Part shown: positions 52,566-64,000 of the stretch, in pieces
Layout of the letters: every line of letters begins with the position of its first letter
Position numbering within the stretch: the stretch's first letter is position 1
Assembly (NCBI RefSeq): GCF_029852145.1
Contig: NC_079975.1
Span: 1,736,001-1,800,000, forward strand
Source: Microplitis mediator
Taxonomy: Eukaryota; Arthropoda; Insecta; Hymenoptera; Braconidae
Direction: 5' to 3'
Length of the DNA: 64,000 nt
The notes under the pieces: model-generated
Databases searched by the model: none
What the model saw: the letters and a program-made list of their open reading frames with translations, nothing else
What the model was told of the DNA's origin: nothing
Program-made: the position numbers and the translations under genes

Positions 52566-54061
52566 TAAATTACGTTTTTTTTTCCTAATAAAATTTTCAT
52601 TTCACTTCTTAATTATATTTATTTTAAAATCGAGTGACTTTTCTTAAAGACTTCCAAGTCACGAGACAAACAAACTCAGCGCTAAGAATTCAAACAACTT
52701 AAGTAGATTGTTGTTTAATTGACTGCAATCGTGCTATGAATTAAGCAATAACGTTCTTGAGAACTCTAATTTACGACAAATAACATCAAGTTCAACGAGA
52801 GAATTGATTTTCTTCATCCAAACGAAATTAGTATATACTTCAGGGGAATTTAAATTTTCTTTGAGTTAATTTTTTTTTTTCTATTGTAAAGAGAAAAAAA
52901 ATTGAGCTTACATTTTTTTTCGATTATTTATTCACCGACATTATTATCGTCAAGTTTATTTAATATCCTTAAATAAAAAAGGCATGAGATGTATGAAGCC
53001 TTTTTTCCGATTACTTGATTGGTCGAAAGCAAAAAAATATATACAAACAACACGAAAATATACATTAAAACAAATATATGAAAAACGACACGCGCGCGCT
53101 TGCGCGCAAAATATTACGCTAGTAGTTATATATTTTACACAAGCGGTATTAAGTTTCCTGGTCGTGTTTTTCATGCGCTAATTCCGGTGAAAAAATAATA
53201 ATAATATAAGTTTAAGATATTTGTTACGTTGTTGAGATATACAAGAAGCTGGAGGAAGTTTAAGATTGTTGAATATTAATACTGTTGACATTTATTTTTG
53301 TAAACTTTTCAAAGTATTTTATTTAATTTGATTTAACGTCGGTATTATCAACTTTATTTTTTTTTTTTGAGAACTTGCTTTGACATAAAATTTAAAAATG
53401 ATACTCGGAATTTTTTTTTTTACCGGAGTATCGTAATATAAATCTGATAGATCTCTTATATCAAAGCTAGAGATGTCAAATTTATCAAAAAATTTTTTAT
53501 TTTATATTTGAAAAAAATTTCTAAAGCTAAGGAAGAAAATTAAATTGTACGGACATCAATTGACATCGACGTTGACTTGGAATTTTCAAAAATTATATCT
53601 ATAGATTACATTTATTTGGCTAGATCGAAATTAGGTTTTTACGGATAGTGATTATTGCGATAATTTTCTAATTTGCAATGCATAATGAAAAATTAATCCG
53701 ATTGCATACGATTAATTTAAAATATTCAAATCGTCTCGTATGATGATAAATATTATTTTAAAACTTTAATTAGATATTGATATTTAATATATATTTTCAT
53801 GTTTACTTATGAATAATTTTTTTTTTTAATGACTTATTTTTTTTAATTAAAATTTGTTTATATTGTGATCAACATTTTAAATTTAACTCGAAAAACAACT
53901 AATTTTAAAGGTATAATAAAAAAAAAAATTATATCAAGTTTATGAAACAAAAGTGAAGATAAAATAAACTGTCGTAGAAGTGGAGTTGTTTGGAACATTA
54001 AGTTAAAATAATGTTACGTCGACACACTCAGATATATATGTCTGTCAATTTGCCGAGACTT
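52566..54061. other. Intergenic DNA, no gene seen
   Basis: AT-rich. CGCGCGCGCTTGCGCGC near 53092 is a short alternating CG patch. Frames at 52984 (+) and 53174 (-) overlap it and are unassigned. Confidence 0.5.
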
Positions 54062-54084
54062 TAAAAAAAAATCGGTCTATCGGT

Positions 54085-55022
54085 TCACGTGTACCTATTC
54101 AAAAAAAAAGACAAATCTAGCCCATTCTTATAGTTACTTTGCACCCAGATTTAGAACATTATTAGGCCTATGAGGGCTCATGTGTACCTATTCAAAAAAA
54201 TAGACAAATCTAGCCCATTCTTATAGTTACTTTGCACCCAGATTTAGAACATTATTAGGCCTATGAGGGCTCATGTGTACCTATTCAAAAAAAAAGACAA
54301 ATTTAGCCCATTCTTAGTTACTTTGTAGCCAGACTTAGACCATTATTAGACTTATGAGGGCTCGTGTACCTATTCAAAAAAAAAGACAAATCTAGCCCAT
54401 TCTTACAGTTACTTTGCACCCAGATTTAGAACATTATTAGGCCTATGAGGGCTCATGTGTACCTATTCAAAAAAAAAGACAAATTTAGCCCATTCTTAGT
54501 TACTTTGTAGCCAGACTTAGACCATTATTAGACTTATGAGGGCTCGTGTACCTATTCAAAAAAAAAGACAAATCTAGCCCATTCTTACAGTTACTTTGCA
54601 CCCAGATTTAGAACATTATTAGGCCTATGAGGGCTCATGTGTACCTATTCAAAAAAAAAGACAAATCTAGCCCATTCTTATAGTTACTTTGCACCTAGAT
54701 TTAGAACATTATTAGGCCTATGAGGGCTCATGTGTACCTATTCAAAAAAATAGACAAATCTAGCCCATTCTTTTAGTTACTTTGTAGCCAGATTTAGATT
54801 ATTATTAGACCTATGAGGGCTCATGTGTACCTATTCAAAAAAATAGACAAATCTAGCCCATTCTTATAGTTACTTTGCACCCAGATTTAGATTATTATTA
54901 GACCTATGAGGGCTCATGTGTACCTATTCAAAAAAAAAGACAAATCTAGCCCATTCTTAGTTAGTTTGTAGGCAGATTTAGACCATTATTAGACTTATGA
55001 GGGCTCATGTGTACCTATTCAA
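54085..55022 (+). repeat. 93-bp tandem repeat, about ten copies
   Basis: GTGTACCTATTCAAAAAA recurs about every 93 bases (88-90 in short variants). Two monomer types exist: one with TTTGCACCCAGATTTAGAAC, the other with TTTGTAGCCAGACTTAGACC. They alternate as two-unit blocks in 54280-54650. The array is bordered on both sides by the first bases of element F (AAATCGGTCTATCGGTT at 54069; AAATCTGTCTATCTGTC at 55024). Confidence 0.92.
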
Positions 55023-55316
55023 AAAATCTGTCTATCTGTCGACCCTGCGGACGAGCCCCAAAACTTTCCGGTTTTCGAGCTCCTTGATTTTTGTATGCTA
55101 TCGTTTTCGAAAAAAAACCTTTTTTACTATTTTTTTACATACATACGTACGTACATACATGCATACATACACTCGGACATAATTTCGAAATTAGTCAGAA
55201 CAGCTTTCTAGAACCTCAAAACCCCAAGACCTGTTAGAAATTTGATTTTCGAAAATCGGACTAAAACTAATTTCCCGAATTTTTGATAATTTTTAATTTT
55301 CTTAGCGGGAAATTAA
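55023..55316 (+). mobile_element. Element F, second copy
   Basis: Same order of landmarks as 35548-35878: GACCCTGCGGACGAGCCCC, AAAACTTTCCGGTTTTCGAG, a CATACATAC tract, CTTTCTAGAACCTCAAAAC, and CTTAGCGGGAAATTAAAA at the end. Confidence 0.7.
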
Positions 55317-58300
55317 AAAGATTCCGTTCAATTTTTTCGGAATATATATTTTTCTTTGCAATTGAAACTAGACAAAATCTTGATCGGAATTCCATAAAAA
55401 TTCCTATAAATTTTCGCATACTCAATTCCCCGGAGATGTCGATATCGCCTGGTCTTGTCTGCATGTCTAAATTTTTTTATTTTATTTATTTAACTTTATT
55501 TCATGCATTTTCTCCATACTAACATTTTAAATCCTCTAGTAGCTCGGTTTATAAAGTCGGCTCATAAATTTTAAACATCCCGGTTGTATATTATGTACGT
55601 TTCTTTATATTCGACACGTCAAGAATATCTTCACTAAGTTTCCTTTCCTTCAAATGCATCCCTCAGGAGTTGATGTAAATTGTTCAAAAAGAATTTCTAC
55701 ACGCACACTCACACATCCACATATATAATAAATATATATATATATAAAAGTATATATCAAGATAAAGCGACACGATAAAAAAACTGATAAACTTATAAAC
55801 AAATAAATAAATAACGCAAATTGTTTAAATATCACAAATAAATTCCAGTTAATTTTTCAAATTTGAAAATCAAATTTTGTTTAGTTTTTTATTTTCGCGA
55901 TTAACTGACATGAAAACTTCGAAAACATCTTAAAAGCTTTAATAAGATTGGAAAGAATAAAGTATAAAGTTTCCACTGCTGACATGCAAAGTTTTTACTT
56001 CATATATATATCTATATACAAATGTATGTATACATACACAGGGAAGACTGGGTCACCAAAGAGAACCTCAAAAATTCGCTAATAGAAATCCATTTTTTAT
56101 CCTCAAAATTTGAACGATTTCGCGCGAATTATAAATTTCAAAAAAACTTGGGGTATCGCGGGCCGCTTAAAAAAACAAAATGTTTTTTTTTAATCTAGAA
56201 TTTTACATTTATTTTGCGTTTAGTAAATTTTGAAACCAACCCAAGTATCCTGGGTAAAAATAGAGAGAAAATTTTTCTTGTAAAAAAAAAAATTGTCATG
56301 CGCGGGAAAACTTTTTTTTAAAAAATAATCGTTGCAGAAATAATTGCAGATTTGTCTGAAATAAATAAAAACAAATTGCATATGGTAATTAAAATGAATG
56401 CATATATATGAATGGATATATATGTATATATTTTATTTAAAATGACTTTTGTAACTTTCTACTTCCTAGTAATCGATACACACCTGTTCAAAGGATGTTC
56501 AATATCCGTAAAATTTATGACTGCGTCACAAGAGTCAACACGTACGTTCGTCACTATGATGAATGTTGCGACCAAAAAGAAAAAAAAAGTATAGAAAAAA
56601 TAAAAATTCAAAGTATTCTCTATTTATTTTTTGTATTCATTTTTTCTCTTGTCTTTTATCTCGTACAAATTCCATCGCAATCAATTCGCCCAATTTTATT
56701 TTAGTCTTTTGATTGCTATACTCAAAAGTACCGTTATATTTTGACAAACAGGACAAATTAATAATGTGCATGTGTTTGAATCGGATACCAAACATAAAAT
56801 GCCTGGGTCAGAATTTAATTAAATTAGCTGACAGTGCTCTATCATTTGAATCGTTTATTTAAAAAACATTTTTTTTATCTTGATTAAAAAAGTTTTTATA
56901 AAAAAAGTTGTTTGTTGACGTTTAATAATTCTCATAAATGACGAAAATACTTGTACCAATAAAGAGGAGCTAATGCACGAGTGAGTGTAAATTACTTTGG
57001 GACACATTCCAGATTAGTTTTTGTATATCTGTATAAATTGAGTACACAGGTGGACGTTTTTTCTTTTCTTTTCTGTTTTTTTTTTTTCGGTCAAGGGAAT
57101 AAAAAGTTGATGAGGAATAAAGAGTAAAGTAAAAAGGGAATGCCGCTCTGTTTGCTATACAATAACAACAGTACAACACCGAAAGCTAGGGCTTTGTCAC
57201 TGACAAAACAATATTGAGATGGCTGGTGTGACATACGGGAATCAGAAAAAATATTATTGACACTTGCTGTTATTATTATAATTTTTATATTATATAGGAG
57301 TACGCTCTTGTTCATGTCAATGAGTGTAATTCAAATGAGTTTTGTAACTGTTACCAAAAATAATTTTTTCAATCAATTTTTACTAATTTTGAAAAAACGG
57401 GACTATTATTATTAATAATAATCACAAAAAAAAAATGATTGGTTCAAATTTTTTGATTTGACGTGACTTCAGGGTATTAGTAAAATTAAATTTTTTTTTT
57501 TCAAATAAGAGAAATTGAATACTGAATAAGAAAATATCTGAAATGAATTGAAGAGACTGCTAGCGGTTAAAATAATTGAAAATTTGTATAGAATAAGGGG
57601 AGAGACGAAGCGTAAAGGAAAATCTTAAGCCTTAAAAATTTTTAATTGAGATTTAAATTCAAAATTTTGACTTGTTAATAGACGACAGATGTCGAACACT
57701 TTTGTTGAAATTTTGAGCCCAGAAACTAGTCTAGCTATTTTAGGTAACGATAAAAGTCTACCGGAAGTTAGTGGGATATAAAATACAAAGCCTCCACTAT
57801 CATAAATTTTATGATAATTACTGCAGCTTTCCAAAATTTTAAAATACTATGAATTAATACGATATTGAATACTTATTTTTAGATAGATTTCAAGACCTCA
57901 ACATAAAAAAGCGGGATGCACTCGTATAAATGACTGGATTATATCCAATACTCTTGATATTTATTGCTGCTTATATATTTTCAATGATAGTGAAATAACA
58001 TATTTTCAAATTTTGACCTCAACATTTATAAAATTAGATATTTAGTTTCGTTATTATTTTTAAGCAAAAAAAAAAAAAAATAATCGTAATAATATTAATA
58101 ATCGGTTCATTAGATATAACAATTGAAATTTATATTTATATTGAGAATAAATATATCAATAATCTAAACATTTTAACGATGGTAAAAAAAAAACTAAAAA
58201 GAATAAACGAATATTTTTATCTCAGATTGCGACAATCAAGCCGCAGTATAGTAAGCGAAATTTGTTTCCAATACCGAAGATAAACACGCTCTATAAATTC

Positions 58301-59325
58301 TCAAGCGAAATATTTCTATTATTTATCGATGGTGGCCAAAAAATGAAATAAAATAAAGTACTTCTAGTCTATAAAAAATTCTGCATAAATAAACACGGAA
58401 CCCGTAAATAAATTTTGAATCGCGAGTGTAAATTGTAGAAATTTTTTTCCTTAGTTACTCTCATTAATATATAATTATTTTATTGTCATACATATATATT
58501 TACATATATACTTTGTTTTGTAAAAAATGTAGAGCCGAATATAGATTTTTTGTCATTTGAAGGGTAAGATATCATATTTCTGGGTCTCTAACCGCGAATT
58601 CGATTTATCAATTTGTCAGTCTGTAATTGGACAAAATAAAGATCCTTAATTTTTTTTTATTCATAAAATTTTATTATTATTTAGTTTTTTTTTTTTATAT
58701 ACAATTATTCTCCCCTTGTGATATTTTGCGGCTTCGTCAGATTTAAGGGCAGACTACTTTTTTATCTGTTAAAAAGTCACCGCAAGATAAAACAAATAAA
58801 AAATATCTTGCCCAATTTAAATAATTATTCCATTTTATTTATTCTAAAATAATTTATATATCCATATCTTACTTTTTTTGTATTTTATTACCATAAATTT
58901 TTTTCCCGCCATATTTAATATTTTTAAACCCCCAATTTATTTGAATGCCAATTAAATTTTTATTTATTCAGTGAATAAATATTATTTAATTAAACAATTA
59001 ATCTATTAGTTATTATGTAAATTCAGGGCGACCGATAAAATTGAAATAGCAATTATAGCCCGAGGCACTTCGTCAAGACGATAACCTACTCAGGATTGTT
59101 TGAGGGTTCGTTTGGTACTTGAGATAACTTTGTCATCTGACAAATTTAATGAAACAACAGATGGACCATTTGCCTATAACTTTCTCGTTATCACTCTGTA
59201 TACCTTTCACCCGCATATATATCTATATATAGTTAATAATACTGCCCGGAATAATAGTCTAGTATAAATTGAAACTTAATAAATTTTCCGTTATAATAAA
59301 TTTAGAAAAAATTTTTATTTTTATA
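55317..59325. other. Intergenic DNA, no gene seen
   Basis: AT-rich; several 60-85 codon frames (55283, 56412, 57091 and 57625 regions) lack recognisable domains. Confidence 0.5.
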
Positions 59326-60017
59326 CACCATAAAAAAGTGGTGTTAAGATGGACCGATGCGGTGTTAAAATCAACTTATACATATTTAGTGGTGTTATCT
59401 AACCGGTGTTAAAACGGTGGGCATATGAAATAAATTAACTCCGATCGGAGTATGAGGATTTCAGTAAAAATATTTTCAGATCTAGAAAAAAGAAAAAAAA
59501 AAAACAATATTTTGTTAAAATTACGAAATTATCGTTAGTTGAGATAAAAAAAATTTCGTTGCCTATACAGACAGAAATGTCACTTTTGTTAAACTGAAGA
59601 AATTTTTTAAATTTTTGATTACTTGTCAAATTAAATATAACTCTGATGTTTTTCATGGGTAATAACTGATCCAAAGATGATAAATTAATCATTGATAATT
59701 TTATTGTATTTTTCCCGCTGATTTAGTATGCAAAGAGACGTTAATCATAAAAATCTATTTCCCATATTTTATCCATTAACATTGAAATGTCATTGCGGAC
59801 AAATGTTCTCTGGAATACCCCATAAATTGGTAAATCTGTCGTATCATTAATTTTTGAAACAATAAAATTTTTTTCTATTTGAAATACAATCCGGCTTCTG
59901 ATACTTGAAAAATAAAACTACTTTTTTTCAACACCGATAAATTATGCCGCCGTTTTCGGTGTTAAATTTAAAACCGATAACCTCAACACCGTGGACTTAC
60001 ACCGTTTTTTTACAGTG
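59326..60017. mobile_element. MITE family D, copy 2
   Basis: Left end CACCATAAAAAAGTGGTGTT, right end, reverse-complemented, CACTGTAAAAAAACGGTGTA; TA on both flanks. CCGGTGTTAAAA-type units cluster at both ends and about 480 bp of plain AT-rich sequence lies between. Confidence 0.7.
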
Positions 60018-60600
60018 TACGTAATTTTTTTTCAGAATAAAGAGAGACTTTGAACAAAAGTTGATTTTATAAATCAATTTTTAATTAAAAGACCAAAAAA
60101 AAATTCTTTAAGCTTTTATTGGTAAGATAATAAATGACTTAATTACGACTGCGATAAGAAGTGAGAATATAAATTATGTTGTGATTTAAAGAGATAATAA
60201 ACAAGTTTAGCCAATTTTCGATGTAATACTGTTACGGAAGGATTTGGAAAGACATAAATTACAGGTCTAGTATCTATTATTGACATGCCGACTCGTTCAG
60301 AATGATTTACGCGGTTTTTTTATAGACGAGTACAGAAGCTAGTTTAAAAGTCTTCTAAATGGGTAACCTGACATAAAAAGTATTTGTTCAGTACTTCCGT
60401 AAACATTTTCGAAGTCGAGTATTTTTATAAGATCGTTAAAAATAGGAGGGTGTAGAATACATTTTTGGTTAGTACTGAGAGATACTAAAGATTATATAAC
60501 AGAGATTGGAAACTTTTAAACCACAGCGTTTATTGAGTTTCGATAAGTTTTTCTGTTTATTGGGTTAAAATAATCACTTGAATTTTTAGAGATATATTAA
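60018..60600. other. Intergenic DNA, nothing recognised
   Basis: AT-rich stretch between the MITE and the ankyrin remnant. Confidence 0.5.
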
Positions 60601-61188
60601 AAATTCAGGTACATATCTCAAAATTCGCATTTAAAAGTCTATTTTACTGGACTATTGGCTTCTAACGTTCAACAATTAAACCCTGAAGACATGCTTAAAA
60701 CGCCACTCCAGTTGGCGATCGAATCAAAAAATATGAATTTGATTATAAAACTACTTGAGAAATTAACAAAAAACCCAACTTTGAAACGTACTTTGACAGT
60801 ACAATTGAAAGAGTCATATTACTTTTGGTAACAACGTGTTGACAACAACCACATCTCCGAGAAAGTCTACTCAAAATTTCTAAATTATTTGTGAGACACA
60901 GATTACTCGGATCTTTGCGAGAAATTATTGACAAAGTGTTCAAACTAGGACATTAATAATTTGTATGTGTAAAATTTTTCTAATAAATTACAAAATATTG
61001 TGGATCATTTAGTGACACGCGGTGTGAATGTAAATTTTATTGATCCCGTAGATTACCCTATTCACATAGTAGCCCAAAAAAGCAAAGAGGTTAATATTCT
61101 TAATTTACTCCTCAACTGCCACGTCAAAGTTAATCAAAGTTACGTGGATAAGGATGAACTGAGAAAAAAATTTTCTTCTGACAACTAA
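60601..61188 (+). pseudogene. Ankyrin-repeat gene remnant, copy 2
   Basis: One frame can be followed for 588 bases despite four internal stops (60829, 60892, 60946, 60970). Readable pieces are GLLASNVQQLNPEDMLKTPL, LQLAIESKNMNLIIKLLEK, SDLCEKLLTKCSN, then VDHLVTRGVNVNFIDPVDY and IHIVAQKSKEVNILNLLLNC, with the helix-turn-helix spacing and the GVNVN and LLL positions of ankyrin repeats. The single frame with only nonsense changes suggests fairly recent inactivation. The final stop is TAA at 61186. Its modules match those at 26326-26760. I cannot say whether the parent is a cellular or transferred gene. Confidence 0.75.
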
Positions 61189-61340
61189 GTTTTAGTTAGG
61201 AAACATTAATATTAAATTTTAATATCACAATGTAACATTTCTCTGTCAATTGACAGTAGTAAATTCATCGCATAAATGCTTCAAGTTCGGAATATAAGAC
61301 TTTTGAAATAAGTTTCTGACCAGGGACACTACAAGTGGTG

Positions 61341-61358
61341 GGCGCGATCTAGTGGTGA
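61341..61358. promoter_or_regulatory. GGCGCGATCTAGTGGTGA motif
   Basis: Relative of the 18-mer at 27244-27261; TAGTGGTGA follows a GC-rich core and GAACTAC follows eight to nine bases later. It lies about 150 bp beyond the ankyrin remnant. CTCF-like by eye only. Confidence 0.25.
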
Positions 61359-63765
61359 GCACTGAACTACACCCGTTGCTGTTAGCTAGCTTAGTGACAG
61401 CTGCCTTTTCTGATGGCAAACATTTATTAGGTTCAAGTATATATTTATTAACTTCGAACAAATATATATATTTATTCTAAATGAACATATTTTTTTGTGT
61501 CTGAGTTATATTTATTAGAGTTAATATAATGAAACTTTGCGTTAATATTTGGGTTTGTTGGCACTATTAAATAATTTAGTTGTCTATCAAATAAATATTT
61601 TTTTGACTTTACCAAATGATTTTATTATCTTAGAGAGAGAAATATTAACGTCAACCAAATAGAGTCTATTAACACCTATACGATATATATAAATAATTAT
61701 TCAGAGAAAATGTTCAGAAAACATAAAAAAAAATAAAATGGAAATTCATTTTTTCATTTCAAATCCCCTCGAAATAAAAAAATCGGTCACGTCTCTGAAG
61801 ACAGTACGGAAGTAAATTCCGTTGAGGTTCTATCGCATGTCATTAATTGGCACATTCGGCTGATCATTTTCATCCCTTTACATTTTTTACAAACTCTAAT
61901 TAATTTATAGCTAAATCGATTGATTTAATTGGTATAATATACCAGCACCAAATTACCAAACACGTTCAAAAATTAAATCCTAAATATAATTAATTCAAAA
62001 TTTCGTGTTTCTTCTCAGTGAAGATTTGAATCTGAATTTTAAATTTTATTTGACCAATTAAATTTTTGGGTTAAAATTATTTATTAACTTTTTGTCTGCA
62101 CCCTCTTGAGTAAAAAAAATTTGACTTTTTGAATTTAAATTCAAGACAATTGAAACAAAATTAAGTCAAATTTGAGTGAATTTTCTCTGTTGACGTAAAT
62201 TGAAGGCAAAAAAGTCAAATTGTTATTTTTTGGACCCGGGGTTCCATTTAACATTTTCATTATTTATATATAAATAAATATATAGCTTAAACAAATATAT
62301 ATATATATATTTGTTTAAACTCTACCAGTTAATATGTAGAGTCAAAAAAATACATATATATTTATTCATAATAATCAAAACTTGACATTGCGATAGATGT
62401 TAATGATAAATAAATATTTATCAACCAACAATTCACTTGCGCGATAAATTTGTTTTTCTATTTGAAACATCAATTAAAATACTTTAGTTTATTTACTAAC
62501 TTTAAAAATTAAATGTTTAATTTTTTTATCCCAATTCTGAAACCAAAATCATTAAAAATTTTATCTATTGTCATTTTTTGAATAAAAAAAAGTATAATTC
62601 CAGTTAATTTTTTGGCAGCAACATGTGTTACATAAGGATATATGGAACAAGCTGTGCTAATTTGTGCCTAGATAAATTTAAGCTTAACCGCACTTGAGAT
62701 TTATCTTGATCTGAGCTAAAAATTACAAAAGTTGTTTTACAATAAATTTTATATACTTTGAATTTAAATGATACAAAGTCTAGTGAAATGGTAAGTCGCC
62801 AAATTTATAATTCGCAATAAACATGACCCTGACGGGCGTTTATTTGACACGACATAAAATAAAACGTCGAGCCCTGAACTTGAAAGAGATAATTTCCTCG
62901 TTTATATCCGCATCTGTCAAACAGTTTCATCAAAAATATGTACTGAGATATATTTATAACAACTTCCTACTCATTTACTTTCAAACGCCTTCACTACGGA
63001 CCAATTATTCAAAATACATTTTTTTTTGTAAATTAGTGATAATTAAAATTTAAAAATAAGTATCGAAATTTTGACTTACCCAATTTCATAAAATCCTTTC
63101 AAAATTTACAATAAAAAATAAATAATCGTATTAAACATTTTTAAAAAACACTTGACTAAATTTATAAATGAAGAAAAAAAAATTTTATTTATTCATATAA
63201 TAGTAATAATAGTAAAATAACTGTGCAGTAGATAACATTAAAAAAATAGCGCACAATAATTATTAATCGTGATCCTCACAGTCTCGTCGCACAAATCATA
63301 CTGCTAGTGACTCGCGGGCTAGATAAACTTGTCTTTCTCCATTATACGCTCCATCTCTTTTTATCTCACTCTGTTTAGCGTGCGCATCATTTTTCAAGTA
63401 CCAAAAGATTGCGCGGTTGTAATATTTAGATATTTTTATGTCACGTTCAAAATTAAGAGTGAAAAGTAGCAGTAATTAGAAATTAGTATCTATTTTTTCT
63501 CTATCGATACTTAAATTTTAACGCTTGGTTATAAAATTTCAAAAATTCAAATAATCAAAAATAATTTAACTACGAGATCTGATTAAGTCGAGTTAGATCC
63601 AATTTTATATTGACATTGATATCTATAGATCTATTGAGTTTCATGTAAATTTCCATTAAAATTTTTTTTTTGTTAGACTTCAAGTTGTCAAAATTTTGAA
63701 TTTTTGAGTTTAATAATTAAATTATTTATTAGCTGAAGATTTCTGTAGATCATTGATCTACATGG
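61359..63765. other. Intergenic DNA with a decayed family G fragment
   Basis: AT-rich. 62085-62240 contains AAAATTTGACTTTTTGAATT and GGCAAAAAAGTCAAATTG near GGACCCGGGG, resembling family G. A less AT-rich stretch at 63270-63430 could be a promoter, but no exon is evident. A 76-codon frame at 62823 is unassigned. Confidence 0.4.
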
Positions 63766-64000
63766 ATCTAAATAATGAATAGAATTACATCTAGTAAATC
63801 TAAATTTTTTTCCGGGCATGGGAAAAAATAAAAAATTATTGAATGATTTTTGAAAAACTTTTTCTGTATATTTTTGAATGAGCGGAAATTATTTTGAACT
63901 ATGCTACAATAAAGATCTAAATAATAAGAAATTAGATCTAGTAAATTTGAATTTTTTTTTCCGGGCATCAAAAAAAAAAAATAATTGAATGATATTTTGA
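63766..64000. repeat. ~147-bp tandem repeat cut by window end
   Basis: ATCTAGTAAAT at 63789 and 63936, each followed by TTTTTCCGGGCAT and then TTATTGAATGAT or TAATTGAATGAT. Two units are visible and the array may continue past the window. The 67-codon minus frame across it is a by-product. Confidence 0.8.

Overview
This window is intron-bearing, very AT-rich animal nuclear DNA. Two genes with insect-type protein sequences, short GT-AG introns and a dense load of small inverted-repeat transposons point to an insect. A hymenopteran, possibly a parasitoid wasp, is my best guess, but no single sequence here proves it. A 100-base run of N marks a scaffold gap inside a satellite array.

Layout: 1-7.1 kb is repeat DNA: a fragment of an inverted-repeat element, a cluster of CTTG/CAAG palindromes, and a 70-bp satellite array of about 70 copies that contains the assembly gap. 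7.1-7.9 kb is a promoter-like, less AT-rich stretch. 7.95-12.8 kb (+) carries a six-exon ZC3H14/Nab2-type nuclear poly(A)-binding CCCH zinc-finger gene. 12.8-16.6 kb holds its 3' end, (TA)n, a possible non-coding first exon, satellite units and a perfect small MITE. 16.6-47.0 kb (-) is one gene, a 5-HT2-class serotonin receptor in seven coding exons; a 22.8-kb intron separates the TM1-TM2 exon from the TM3-TM4 exon and is crowded with nested transposons. 47-64 kb contains no convincing intact gene, only more MITEs, tandem arrays and an ankyrin-repeat pseudogene.

The two intact genes are functionally unrelated: one handles poly(A) RNA in the nucleus, the other is an amine GPCR at the cell surface. 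Every exon junction of both was checked by hand and keeps frame (918 and 672 codons). The most unusual material is the repeat biology: a satellite whose monomer mimics an exon-intron unit, three cases of one inverted-repeat element inserted in another, one satellite family present both beside and inside the receptor gene, and two decayed ankyrin loci sharing modules. The receptor has GRY where most class A GPCRs have DRY. The zinc-finger protein shows four CCCH fingers where I recall five in animal orthologues. I found no clear sign of a wholly new functional system.
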